Source: Flavobacterium suncheonense GH29-5 = DSM 17707
GTDB lineage: Bacteria; Bacteroidota; Bacteroidia; Flavobacteriales; Flavobacteriaceae
NCBI RefSeq assembly: GCF_000430025.1
Contig: NZ_AUCZ01000004.1
Coordinates: forward strand, 62,001 to 126,000
Length of the DNA: 64,000 bases
Reading direction: 5' to 3'
The notes below the pieces were generated by a model. That model saw only the letters and a list, made by a program, of their open reading frames with translations. It was not told the origin of the DNA and did not search any database. The first letter of the stretch is position 1. Each line of letters begins with the position of its first letter. A program made the translations under genes and the position numbers. Below, piece by piece: positions 8,006 through 16,212 of this stretch.

Positions 8006-9351
8006 TATTTTTTCTTTCTTTTCTGCGCGCGTTTTTTTTCTACGGCGCGGTTTCTCGGCGCGGTTTTTCTCGGATTGCGTTTTCCGGGACCGCCTAAATT
8101 CACTTTTTTGTTTTTCTCTGATTTTTCGTGAAAAGCGGCTCCGCCTTCCAGTTTCGGTTTTTTCAGAAGAAATTTTATTTTTTTCTTTTCCTTTTCAAAT
8201 TCCAAGCGTTTTTCTTCCACTTTTATGGACGCCGGAATTTCCAGGATTTCCAGTTCTTTTTCCATCATAAGTTCGGCTTCCACCTGAAATTCTTCTTCCG
8301 ATGGCGCAATCATGCTGATAGCAACGCCTTCTTTGTCGGCACGTCCGGTACGTCCGATTCTGTGGATATACTGCTCCGGAACTTCCGAAAACTGCATGTT
8401 GATTACGTGCGTGATGTCGGAAATATCCAAACCGCGCGCCATAATATCAGTAGTTACGATACCCCGGATTTCCCCGGCCTGGAAACTCGCCATGGTGTTC
8501 AGACGGTAATTCTGAGATTTGTTCGAGTGGATGACTCCGAATTGTCCCGGAAAATCTTCTTCCAGCAAATCCATCAGGATATCGGCCACCTTTTTATTGT
8601 TTACGAAAACCAAAAGGCGTTCCATGGTTTCGTCTTCGGCAAGCAAATGCTTCAGTAAATTTACTTTCGTGAGGAAATTGGGAACGTGATAGCCAATCTG
8701 TCTGATTTTTTCCAGCGGTGTTCCGGAGGCAGCAAGCGAAACTTCTTCCGGAAAATCGAAAAATTCCTCGAGCATTTCATCTACTTCATCGGTCATCGTT
8801 GCGGAAAACAGTATGTTCTGACGTTTCGGACGCATCATAGACAAAATGGAAGTAACCTGAAAACGGAAGCCCAAATTCAGGATTTCATCGAATTCGTCGA
8901 TAACCAGTTTCTGCATTTCATCGAACCGGACTACGTTGTCCAAAGCCAAATCCATTACCCGGCCCGGAGTTCCTACTAAAATATCCACGCCTTCATAAAC
9001 CGATGTTTTCTGCGTATTGATGTTCACGCCACCGTAAACGCCAAGCACACGCACCGACATGTATTTGGTAAGTTTTTCCACTTCTTCCGCCACCTGAACC
9101 ACTAATTCACGAGTCGGAACGATAATCACCACTTTTGGGGTGTGCGTTGGCGTAAATTTCCATTGTTTTAAGATCGGAAGCAGGTATGCATAGGTTTTTC
9201 CGGTTCCGGTTTGGGCAATTCCCATCACGTCGCGGCCCGACATAATCACGGGAAACGAACGCTCCTGTATAGGGGTTGGCGTTGTTAAACCGATATCGTC
9301 GATGGCTTTCTGTAAAGATTTCGGTAAATTAAATTGCTCAAAACTGTTCAT
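8005..9351 (-). CDS. DEAD-box family ATP-dependent RNA helicase (RhlE-like)
   Basis: 448 residues. Motifs in order: Q-motif PTPIQERSFP, Walker A AQTGTGKT, PTRELV, TPGRVMD, motif II DEFD (instead of DEAD), SAT, ARGLDI and HRIGRTGRA. A lysine/arginine-rich tail of about 70 residues follows. Family role: unwinding or remodelling of RNA in ribosome assembly, mRNA decay or cold adaptation. The motif II variant keeps the catalytic DE and the last D. A TATCTTTG box on the minus strand (9376-9369) lies about 17 nt before the ATG. Confidence 0.93.
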   Translation of the reverse strand: MNSFEQFNLPKSLQKAIDDIGLTTPTPIQERSFPVIMSGRDVMGIAQTGTGKTYAYLLPILKQWKFTPTHTPKVVIIVPTRELVVQVAEEVEKLTKYMSVRVLGVYGGVNINTQKTSVYEGVDILVGTPGRVMDLALDNVVRFDEMQKLVIDEFDEILNLGFRFQVTSILSMMRPKRQNILFSATMTDEVDEMLEEFFDFPEEVSLAASGTPLEKIRQIGYHVPNFLTKVNLLKHLLAEDETMERLLVFVNNKKVADILMDLLEEDFPGQFGVIHSNKSQNYRLNTMASFQAGEIRGIVTTDIMARGLDISDITHVINMQFSEVPEQYIHRIGRTGRADKEGVAISMIAPSEEEFQVEAELMMEKELEILEIPASIKVEEKRLEFEKEKKKIKFLLKKPKLEGGAAFHEKSEKNKKVNLGGPGKRNPRKTAPRNRAVEKKRAQKRKKK

Positions 9352-9419
9352 AAAACGGATATTTTGGGCAAAGATACAATTTCTGAAATTAATGGATATT
9401 TCTGTGGTTGTGACTGCTT

Positions 9420-10184
9420 CTAAAACTTTTCAAAAACGCCGAGTCCGAACAGCGCAAAATCGTATTTTACGGGATCTTTTGGGTCTAATTTTCGCAGATT
9501 GTTGTCCAATTCGAAAAGCGCTTTGCTGTCGTTTTGTTTTCGGGTAAGCAGTTCCAGTTTACGGGCTACGTTGCCGGAATGCACATCCAAAGGGCAGGAA
9601 AGTTGCGAAGGCGAAATGCTGTTCCAGATGCCGAAGTCCACGCCTTTGTTGTCTTTTCGGCACATCCAGCGTAAATACATGTTGATACGCTTGGCCGCTG
9701 AACCACTAAGAGGATCGGGTAAGTGTTTTTCGGTTCGGGTTAAATGGTTGACTTCGAAAAAGATTTTCTTGAATTCCGAGATGCTTTTCTGCATGGAATT
9801 TTCTTCCTGATGTTTGGCAAAAACTGCTTCCAGACCGCCGTGATTCTGGTAAATATTTTGCAGACTTTTGATGAATCCGACAAAATCCTGACCGTTAAAG
9901 GTGCGGTGTACAAAAGTTTCCAGCCGTTCCAAATCTTCTTCGGTGTGCGACAGGACGAAATCGTAAGGTGCATTGCCCATGAAATCCATCATTTTCCGGG
10001 CATTTTTGATAATCATTTTCCGATTGCCCCACGCGATTACCGAGGCCAGAAAACCTGATATTTCAACATCTTCTTTCAGAGCAAACGAATGCGGAATCTG
10101 TATCGGATCGCTTTCGATAAAATTAGGATTGTTGTACAAGTCGGCCTTTTCGTCGAGAAAGGATTTCAGTTCGTTAAAGTCCAA
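9420..10184 (-). CDS. TIGR02757 family protein
   Basis: 254 residues, soluble. Features recalled from this family are visible: DPIQIPHSF near residue 25, ISGFLASVIAWGNRKMIIKNA, a conserved LPDPLSGSAAKRINMYLRWMCR block, and LDVHSGNVARKL near the end. The helical pattern with a helix-rich core resembles HhH base-excision glycosylase-like folds, but no function has been shown that I know of. It lies between the helicase and an ABC ATPase on the same strand, 12 nt after the latter. Confidence 0.85.
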   Translation of the reverse strand: MDFNELKSFLDEKADLYNNPNFIESDPIQIPHSFALKEDVEISGFLASVIAWGNRKMIIKNARKMMDFMGNAPYDFVLSHTEEDLERLETFVHRTFNGQDFVGFIKSLQNIYQNHGGLEAVFAKHQEENSMQKSISEFKKIFFEVNHLTRTEKHLPDPLSGSAAKRINMYLRWMCRKDNKGVDFGIWNSISPSQLSCPLDVHSGNVARKLELLTRKQNDSKALFELDNNLRKLDPKDPVKYDFALFGLGVFEKF

Positions 10185-10196
10185 GAATTTAAGAGG

Positions 10197-10892
10197 TTAT
10201 CCGTTTAGAGTTTCTGCTTTTTTGGTTACTTCATTGCGGATGTCACCGTCTACCATGATGAGTTTGCGGTCGGCCATATCGGCTAATTCTTCGTTGTGGG
10301 TTACAATCACAAACGTCTGACCGAATTCATCACGTAGTTTAAAAAACAACTGATGCAGGTTTTCCGCGGAATGCGTGTCTAAGTTTCCGGAAGGTTCATC
10401 AGCAAAAATCACGGCTGGCTTGTTAATTAAGGCTCTGGCCACCGCCACACGTTGCTGTTCCCCGCCGGAAAGTTCTCCGGGTTTGTGATCGTAACGGTGC
10501 GATAAGCCTAAATAATCCAGCAGGCGTTTGGCTTCTTCTTCGGTTTCTTTTTTGTCTTTTCCGGCGATGTAAGCGGGAATGCAAACGTTTTCCAAAGCAG
10601 TGAATTCCGGCAAAAGCTGGTGAAACTGGAAAATAAATCCCAACTGCAGGTTACGGAAACGGGACAGCGCTTTGTCATTCATCTTCAGAATATCTTCCCC
10701 GTTGATTAACAATTCCGTGTTTTTCTCGGCGGAAGGTTTGTCCAGCGTGCCCAAAATCTGAAGCAAAGTGGTTTTTCCGGCACCGGAAGCCCCAACGATA
10801 GAAACGATTTCCCCTTTTTGAATCGAAAGGTTTACGCCTTTCAGCACGTGAAGTTTGTCGAAATATTTATGAATGTTGTTAGCCTGTATCAT
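10197..10892 (-). CDS. ABC transporter ATP-binding protein (LolD-like)
   Basis: 231 residues from the ATG at 10892 (an ATG at 10910 would add six residues; the core begins [19 protein letters not shown]). Walker [12 protein letters not shown]-loop [10 protein letters not shown], signature [15 protein letters not shown], Walker [13 protein letters not shown] and the switch His in VTHNEELA are all intact. The closest group is the LolD/MacB-type ATPases, which power lipoprotein release or effluxing permeases. No permease gene is adjacent, so the partner must be encoded elsewhere. Confidence 0.92.
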   Translation of the reverse strand: MIQANNIHKYFDKLHVLKGVNLSIQKGEIVSIVGASGAGKTTLLQILGTLDKPSAEKNTELLINGEDILKMNDKALSRFRNLQLGFIFQFHQLLPEFTALENVCIPAYIAGKDKKETEEEAKRLLDYLGLSHRYDHKPGELSGGEQQRVAVARALINKPAVIFADEPSGNLDTHSAENLHQLFFKLRDEFGQTFVIVTHNEELADMADRKLIMVDGDIRNEVTKKAETLNG

Positions 10893-11033
10893 GCTCGTGG
10901 ATTTGTACAAAGAAACAAAGAATTTCGGGTAAAATGAAATCTGAACCAGTCAATATTCCGTATAGACTATAAAGTTTCGTTAAGAGCGAAATCGATGTTT
11001 TACGAATTGGTTAATTTTGAAAAAAGAAAAGCG

Positions 11034-11681
11034 ATGAAAGCATTTTTTGTATTTTTAGTTGCCCTTTCGACAGCAAGTTGTCAGTCGAAGGAAAAAAGCT
11101 TAACAGTAGAAAAAAACGAAGAGCATAAAATAATGAGCGAGCAAAACGGATTAGAAGTAGCCACTTTGGCAGGCGGGTGTTTTTGGTGCACCGAAGCCCT
11201 TTTTCTGGAATTAAAAGGCGTTAAAAAAGTAGTGTCCGGATATACGGGAGGAAAAACCAAAAATCCAACCTATGAAGAAGTGTGTTCGGGTTATACCGGT
11301 CATGCCGAAGCCATTGAAATCACCTTCGATCCCAATGAAATTTCGTATGAAGACATTCTGGAAGTGTTTTTTGCCACACACGATCCGACGACTTTAAACC
11401 GACAGGGCGCGGATGTGGGAACGCAATACCGCAGCGAAGTTTTCTATCACGGCGATGCTCAGAAAAAAGCCGCGGAGAATTTTATTCAGCTTTTGAACGA
11501 CCAGAATATTTTCGGCAAGAAAGTAGTGACCAAACTATCCGAAGCTACCTTTTTTTATCCGGCGGAAGATTACCATCAGAATTATTACAACCGAAATAAA
11601 AATCAGGGCTATTGTATGGCAGTAATCAGTCCGAAGCTGGACAAACTGCGCAAAAATTACAAATCGAAACTGAAAGAATAA
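11034..11681 (+). CDS. msrA: Peptide-methionine (S)-S-oxide reductase MsrA, lipoprotein form
   Basis: 215 residues from ATG 11034; the upstream in-frame ATG at 10995 is unlikely because a TAATTTTG box (11012-11019) sits between them and because the signal peptide begins at 11034. The signal peptide ends in the lipobox STASC, so the enzyme is predicted to be a periplasm-facing lipoprotein. The catalytic motif GGCFWCTEALF, the GYTGG and EVCSGYTGHAEAIE blocks and the C-terminal EDYHQNYYNRNKNQGYC are complete. Role: stereospecific reduction of methionine-S-sulfoxide in proteins. It is divergent from the ABC ATPase gene. Confidence 0.95.
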   Translation: MKAFFVFLVALSTASCQSKEKSLTVEKNEEHKIMSEQNGLEVATLAGGCFWCTEALFLELKGVKKVVSGYTGGKTKNPTYEEVCSGYTGHAEAIEITFDPNEISYEDILEVFFATHDPTTLNRQGADVGTQYRSEVFYHGDAQKKAAENFIQLLNDQNIFGKKVVTKLSEATFFYPAEDYHQNYYNRNKNQGYCMAVISPKLDKLRKNYKSKLKE

Positions 11682-11735
11682 TGCTTTTTCTAAAAATGGC
11701 ATCTGTTTTGCAGGTTGTTCGGAAGACATAAGTAA

Positions 11736-12035
11736 ATGACAAACACTGAAATACAAACCAAATCGGATAACAAAAACCGAAAACTGATGCTGAGCATTCT
11801 TTTCGACCTGATTGGTTACGCGTCTTACGGAATTCCTTTGGTAGCGGAATTAACCGATATCGTTTGGGCTCCGATAGCCGGGTTTCTTTTGGCCCGAATG
11901 TACAAAGGAACTGTCGGAACTGTAGGCGGAATCACTGTTTTTGTGGAAGAACTTCTGCCGGGCGTCGATTTTATTCCAACCTTCACACTTACGTGGATTT
12001 ATACTTATTTGATTAAGAAGGAAGGGGAGAAGTGA
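11736..12035 (+). CDS. Small membrane protein of unknown function (99 aa)
   Basis: Hydrophobic stretches around residues 22-38 and 44-56 and a C-terminal FTLTWIYTYLIKK suggest two to three membrane segments. LFDLIGYASYGIPLVAELTDIVWAPI is a conserved-looking block seen in small Bacteroidota membrane proteins. It lies 54 nt after msrA on the same strand. Function unknown. Confidence 0.75.
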   Translation: MTNTEIQTKSDNKNRKLMLSILFDLIGYASYGIPLVAELTDIVWAPIAGFLLARMYKGTVGTVGGITVFVEELLPGVDFIPTFTLTWIYTYLIKKEGEK

Positions 12036-12079
12036 AAAGTGAAAAGATTATCTGCTTACTGAACACTGTTTACTGTTTC
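12032..12079. repeat. Phased heptamer tracts
   Basis: GTGAAAA twice (12032-12045), then after six bases CTGCTTA, CTGAACA, CTGTTTA, CTGTTTC (12052-12079). The tract fills the gap between convergent genes and runs into the last codons of the reverse gene. Confidence 0.75.
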
Positions 12080-12393
12080 TTATTTCCGAAGACATCGGCG
12101 ATAAATCCCAATTTCATGCCGCGCAGCATTTTGAAAACAAAATTTTTGAAGAAAGTATGCTGCCCGAAAAGGGTTCCGATAATTACCAATAGTATTTTAT
12201 AAACCGGAAGAATAATTAAGATATAAAGTGTCCAATACAAAACAGGATGCAGTGTGTCGCGCGTAATACCTAACCAGGCTAAAATGGGTTTGGAAAGATA
12301 AGAAGCGGTGGTTCCGGTAATGGCAAAAACGACAAAAATGACAGTCATCTGCCAATTGCTTTTTATGCCCCAACGCTCTTTTAAATTTGCCAT
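12070..12393 (-). CDS. DUF6787-like small membrane protein
   Basis: 107 residues with a cytosolic start (NLKERWGIKSNWQ) and two hydrophobic segments (about 15-38 and 48-72) followed by TLFGQHTFFKNFVFKMLRG. The pattern matches a family of small Bacteroidota membrane proteins that I recall as DUF6787; the number is from memory. No function known. Confidence 0.75.
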   Translation of the reverse strand: MANLKERWGIKSNWQMTVIFVVFAITGTTASYLSKPILAWLGITRDTLHPVLYWTLYILIILPVYKILLVIIGTLFGQHTFFKNFVFKMLRGMKLGFIADVFGNKKQ

Positions 12394-12421
12394 TTTTCAG
12401 AAATATGACCAAAAATACAAA

Positions 12422-12874
12422 TTATGGGCGAGGTGCAAAACCTCCAAGACGAATATTATTTTTCAGCTGAAAATAAACCAGATAATTGTAAAGAAGGTAA
12501 TTTACTTCGTAACCGTAATCGATACCGTTCTGGTAATCGATGGGCATTAAAAACAAATCTCTTTCACGGCTGTTTCTGGGAAAACGTGCTCTGTTATTCC
12601 ATTCAATTACCCAAGGGATGTTGCGGGCTTCTAAATAATTTTGGGAATAAAAATTGCGGGGTTTGGCCGTAGAATGCAACCAGGAATTAAAGCCTCCGTC
12701 AATAATGATTACTTCGTATTCCAGTTCGTCATTGGCGATGCGAATGGTGTCGTTGGTTTTTTCAACGGTTTTGTTTTCCGCAGCATTACTATCGGCAACA
12801 GTTTTTGAAGTAGAATTACAGCCCCAAAATACGGAAAGCGTAACAAGAGAAAGTATCCAGATTGTATTTTTCAT
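12422..12874 (-). CDS. Lipoprotein of the DUF6146 type
   Basis: 150 residues from ATG 12874, chosen because the signal peptide MKNTIWILSLV with lipobox FWGC starts there; a longer ORF begins at 12913. The mature part contains NDELEYEVIIIDGGFNSWLHSTAKPRNFYSQ and ends in NYLVYFQLKNNIRLGG. The family assignment is from memory. Probably an outer-membrane-associated lipoprotein of unknown role. Confidence 0.75.
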   Translation of the reverse strand: MKNTIWILSLVTLSVFWGCNSTSKTVADSNAAENKTVEKTNDTIRIANDELEYEVIIIDGGFNSWLHSTAKPRNFYSQNYLEARNIPWVIEWNNRARFPRNSRERDLFLMPIDYQNGIDYGYEVNYLLYNYLVYFQLKNNIRLGGFAPRP

Positions 12875-12981
12875 CGCTGTGAATTTTCTTATAAAGTTAC
12901 TAAATATCAGCAAATTGAAAAATCAATTTAACAAAAAAGCCAAACATGACTGCCTGGCTTTTTATACTGAAATAGTGTAGT

Positions 12982-13539
12982 TTATTTTCCGAAAAGTTTA
13001 CCGAGCAATCCGCCCAATAAACCGCCGCCTTTCCCCGACATTGCTGCCGCTGCGTCTTTCATGTCTACTTTTCCGTCGTTGTTCTGATCCAGTCCGAACT
13101 GACCGCCGTATTTGGAAACCGCATCCATCAGGCCGCCCGAATTACCGCCGCCAATAGTTTTAATAATGTCGGAGATGTCTAAGCTCGGCTGGTTTGGGTC
13201 GTTGGCTTTTCCGATTAAAGAGCCCAGAATTTTCGGGATGATGTTGCCTGCCAAACCGGAAGACGCTTCGCTGCTTAAGCCGAATTTCTGACCTAGATTA
13301 CCCGAAAGCTGTTCGGTTAACTGGCGTACCACTGGGTTTGACGAATCGACTTTGCCGCCGCTGAACAAACCAGCCAGCTCGCTGAAATTTCCGTTGGCAG
13401 CCATGCCTTTTAAACCGTTAAGGATGGAATTTCCGGTTTCTTCCATTACAGCCTCATTATGCTCGTTAGGAATGTCCTGATTATTGATGATGGCTTCGCT
13501 GCCATATTGTTTTACTAATTCGGTTAATTGCTCTAACAT
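12982..13539 (-). CDS. DUF937-like glycine-rich protein with an EF-hand-like motif
   Basis: 185 residues, no signal peptide. It begins MLEQLTELVKQYGSEAII and has the helical, glycine-rich pattern of DUF937/YidB-like proteins (NGLKGMAANGNFSELAGLFSGG, then GLAGNIIPKILGSLIGKA). Near the C-terminus, DQNNDGKVDMKDA fits an EF-hand/dockerin-type calcium loop. It ends in GGGLLGGLLGKLFGK. It is transcribed separately, with CAAATTTA (13566-13573, minus-strand TAAATTTG) 26 nt before the ATG. Function unknown. Confidence 0.8.
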   Translation of the reverse strand: MLEQLTELVKQYGSEAIINNQDIPNEHNEAVMEETGNSILNGLKGMAANGNFSELAGLFSGGKVDSSNPVVRQLTEQLSGNLGQKFGLSSEASSGLAGNIIPKILGSLIGKANDPNQPSLDISDIIKTIGGGNSGGLMDAVSKYGGQFGLDQNNDGKVDMKDAAAAMSGKGGGLLGGLLGKLFGK

Positions 13540-13596
13540 TGTATTGAAATTTTAAGGTTGAATACCAAATTTAAGCAAAAAATAGTTACAAATTCA

Positions 13597-14553
13597 TTAA
13601 TCGTTCTGTAATAAACTGATAATCTGTTCGGCCAGTTCGGTTCCGATTCGGTCCTGTGCTTCCAGGGTTGCTGCACCGATATGAGGCGTCAACGAAATTT
13701 TTGGATTCATCAGCACCTGAATGGCCGGAGTTGGTTCTTCTTCAAAAACATCCAAACCGGCAAAAAGGACTTTCCCTTCGTCTAAAGCATCCACTAAAGC
13801 CACTTCGTCAATAACGCCACCGCGGGCACAGTTGATAATGCCTACGCCGTCTTTCATCATGCTGATTTCCTCACGTCCGATTAGGTGATTTCCTAAAAAC
13901 GGCGTGTGAACGGTAATAAAATCAGCGTGGTGGAAAATGTCTTCCAAAGGTTCGGTTTCGATGTTTACGTTGATGAACTGTCCGTTGTAAAAATCGACTT
14001 TGATTACGGCTTCGTCTACGTGTTTGTCGGAAGCGATTACTTTCATGCCTAAACCCAAAGCGATGCGCGCCACTTCACGTCCGATTCTTCCAAAACCTAT
14101 AATTCCGATGGTTTTACCGCGCAATTCAATCCCGTCAGAATAGGCTTTTTTCAGGCTGTTGAATTGCGAATCGCCGTCCAGAGGCATGTTGCGGTTGGCA
14201 TCGTGCAGAAAACGCGCTCCGGAAAACAAATGCGCAAAGACCAGTTCCGCTACCGATTCCGAAGATGCGGCCGGGGTATTGATTACGTGAATGCCTTTTT
14301 CCACGGCGTATTCCACATCGATGTTATCCATTCCGACACCACCGCGCCCGATGATTTTAAGGGAAGGACAACTGTCTATGATATCTTTACGGACTTTCGT
14401 GGCACTGCGCACCAAAATCACGTCGATGTTGTTTTTGTTGATATAATTGGCTACTTGTTCCTGAGCCACTTTGGTGGTGATTACTTCAAATCCGGCTTTT
14501 TCCAGCGCTTGAATTCCGCTTGGGGATAAACCGTCGTTGGCTAATATTTTCAT
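13597..14553 (-). CDS. serA: D-3-phosphoglycerate dehydrogenase (2-hydroxyacid dehydrogenase family)
   Basis: 318 residues. NAD-binding motif GIIGFGRIGREVA (about residue 147), substrate Arg in INCARGGVIDE, Glu in DVFEEEP and His in LTPHIGAAT give the full catalytic set. It lacks the C-terminal ACT domain, so serine feedback by that route is not expected. Role: first step of phosphorylated serine biosynthesis, oxidation of 3-phosphoglycerate. It follows serC on the same strand after 76 nt containing a long hairpin, which supports the serA assignment over other 2-hydroxyacid dehydrogenases. Confidence 0.92.
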   Translation of the reverse strand: MKILANDGLSPSGIQALEKAGFEVITTKVAQEQVANYINKNNIDVILVRSATKVRKDIIDSCPSLKIIGRGGVGMDNIDVEYAVEKGIHVINTPAASSESVAELVFAHLFSGARFLHDANRNMPLDGDSQFNSLKKAYSDGIELRGKTIGIIGFGRIGREVARIALGLGMKVIASDKHVDEAVIKVDFYNGQFINVNIETEPLEDIFHHADFITVHTPFLGNHLIGREEISMMKDGVGIINCARGGVIDEVALVDALDEGKVLFAGLDVFEEEPTPAIQVLMNPKISLTPHIGAATLEAQDRIGTELAEQIISLLQND

Positions 14554-14587
14554 TGTATGTTAATTTGTTGATTTGATAATTTGGTTA

Positions 14588-14625
14588 TTTGGTTATTTGT
14601 TTATTCGGTTAAGCAAATAACCAAA
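14588..14625 (-). other. Long hairpin and octamer repeats between serC and serA
   Basis: TTTGGTTATTTG (14588-14599) is perfectly complementary to CAAATAACCAAA (14614-14625) with a 14-nt loop. The left arm is built of octamers related to GGTTATTT. No T run follows on the minus strand, so it is not a standard terminator; it may be a processing or attenuation element, or only a repeat. Confidence 0.75.
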
Positions 14626-14629
14626 TCAC

Positions 14630-15700
14630 CTATATTTTTCTTTCCAATTCTTTCATGACGTCGACTAATACCTGAACGCTTTCAAGAGGTAAAGCATTGT
14701 ACATTGAAGCGCGGTAACCACCCACCGAACGATGTCCGTTGATGCCGGAAACGCCTGCTGCTTTCCACATCGAATCAAATAATTCCTTATGGTTTTCATC
14801 GGCTAATAAGAAGGTCGCATTCATGTTGGAACGGTCTTCTTTTACGGTTGTTCCGACGAAAATCGGATTTCGGTCGATTTCATCATATAACAATTTGGCT
14901 TTAGCTTCGTTTTGCTTTTCAATAGCCGCAATACCGCCTAAGTTTTTTAACCACTGCATCGTTAAAAGCGAAGTATATACCGCAAAAACCGGTGGTGTGT
15001 TGTACATGCTTTCTTTTTCGATGTGCAGCTGATAATTCATGATGTTCGGGATCGCTCTTCCGGTTTTCCCTAAAAGTTCTTCTTTAACCACAATTAAAGT
15101 CACTCCGGCGGGTCCCATGTTTTTCTGAGCACCGGCGTAAATCAGGTCGAATTTTGAAAAGTCAAGGGTTCTGGAAAAGATATCGGAACTCATATCACAA
15201 ACCATCGGAACATTGGTTTCCGCGAAACTTTTCATTTGGGTTCCGTAAATGGTATTGTTGCTCGTGCAGTGGAAATAATCCGCATCGGCAGGAATCGAAT
15301 ATTCTTTTGGAATATAGGTGTAATTATCCGGTTTTGAGGAAGCCACCACAACGGTTTCTCCAAAAGCTTTGGCCTCTTTGATGGCGCCGCTGGCCCAGGT
15401 TCCGGTGTCTAAATAAGCGGCTTTTCCGTTGGTTTTCATTAAATTGTATGGAATTCGCAAAAACTCCATGCTTGCGCCACCTTGTAAAAAGATCGCCCGA
15501 TATCCTTTGTCGGTTAAACCTAAAAGATCTAATGCCAAAGCGCGGGCTTCTTCCATTACAGCAACAAAAGCTTTGTCGCGGTGGGAAATCTCTAAAACAG
15601 ACAATCCCATTCCGTTAAAATCTAAAACGGCCTGTGCGGCTTTCTCAAAAACTTCCTGAGGCAATATGCACGGACCGGCACTGAAATTATGTTTTTTCAT
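14630..15700 (-). CDS. serC: Phosphoserine aminotransferase
   Basis: 356 residues. Starts KKHNFSAGPCILPQEV, with LQGGASMEF binding the cofactor phosphate and IYAGAQKNMGPAG carrying the PLP lysine (about residue 192); the C-terminus has GINGHRSVGGYRASMYN. Role: transamination of 3-phosphohydroxypyruvate with glutamate, the step after SerA, and also in pyridoxal phosphate synthesis. It lies 9 nt after the HAD gene and upstream of serA. Confidence 0.96.
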   Translation of the reverse strand: MKKHNFSAGPCILPQEVFEKAAQAVLDFNGMGLSVLEISHRDKAFVAVMEEARALALDLLGLTDKGYRAIFLQGGASMEFLRIPYNLMKTNGKAAYLDTGTWASGAIKEAKAFGETVVVASSKPDNYTYIPKEYSIPADADYFHCTSNNTIYGTQMKSFAETNVPMVCDMSSDIFSRTLDFSKFDLIYAGAQKNMGPAGVTLIVVKEELLGKTGRAIPNIMNYQLHIEKESMYNTPPVFAVYTSLLTMQWLKNLGGIAAIEKQNEAKAKLLYDEIDRNPIFVGTTVKEDRSNMNATFLLADENHKELFDSMWKAAGVSGINGHRSVGGYRASMYNALPLESVQVLVDVMKELERKI

Positions 15701-15709
15701 TATCTGTAT

Positions 15710-16111
15710 TTAATCTTTAAAAACCTGAATTACGACTTCTTTTTCCACTAACTCGGTAAATTTACCATTATATCGCGTTGCTTTTACCAAATGGTTGTCA
15801 ATCCAGTGATAATTTCCGCCACGCGGTTTTCCGAATAAAATGCTGTGGTACTTAAAACCGTGTCGGTTGAGCCATTGGGTGGTGACTTCACGGTGTTCTT
15901 CGGTTCTGGAGGTGAAAAAACAGATTTGATGACCTTCGTTGTACCATTTGTTGATGGTTTCGAGCGCATCGGGAAAAGGTGCGCAGGAGGCCATGCGTTC
16001 GGGTTGTTCGTTGGGAACGTCTTCGGTGATGGTACCGTCGATGTCGATGAGGTAATTCTTAATCCCGTCTTGTAAAACCGGACTAACGTTGTTTTTGTGT
16101 TCTAGTTGCAT
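15710..16111 (-). CDS. HAD-like phosphatase family protein
   Basis: 133 residues. The HAD motif I is present as YLIDIDGTITED (DxDGT), and FFTSRTEEHREVTTQWLNRHG gives motif II with a following helix; a metal-binding Asp is seen in HWIDNHLV. The short length leaves no room for a large cap domain. Relatives are sometimes labelled phosphoheptose isomerase, which the sequence does not support. It is 9 nt upstream of serC on the same strand, so a link to serine metabolism such as phosphoserine hydrolysis is possible but only inferred from position. Confidence 0.82.
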   Translation of the reverse strand: MQLEHKNNVSPVLQDGIKNYLIDIDGTITEDVPNEQPERMASCAPFPDALETINKWYNEGHQICFFTSRTEEHREVTTQWLNRHGFKYHSILFGKPRGGNYHWIDNHLVKATRYNGKFTELVEKEVVIQVFKD

Positions 16112-16212
16112 TATGTTGTGTGTTTAATGCAAGCAAATTTCAGAAAAAAGACTATAACCATGAAAAAAAATAACCGTAACAGAGGAATTACTTACTTTTT
16201 TCTATGTATTGA

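Noticed and set aside
8128..8658. Plus-strand ORF of 176 codons opposite the helicase gene
   Set aside because: Antisense shadow: Phe-rich reading of the lysine-rich helicase tail, without start context or motif.
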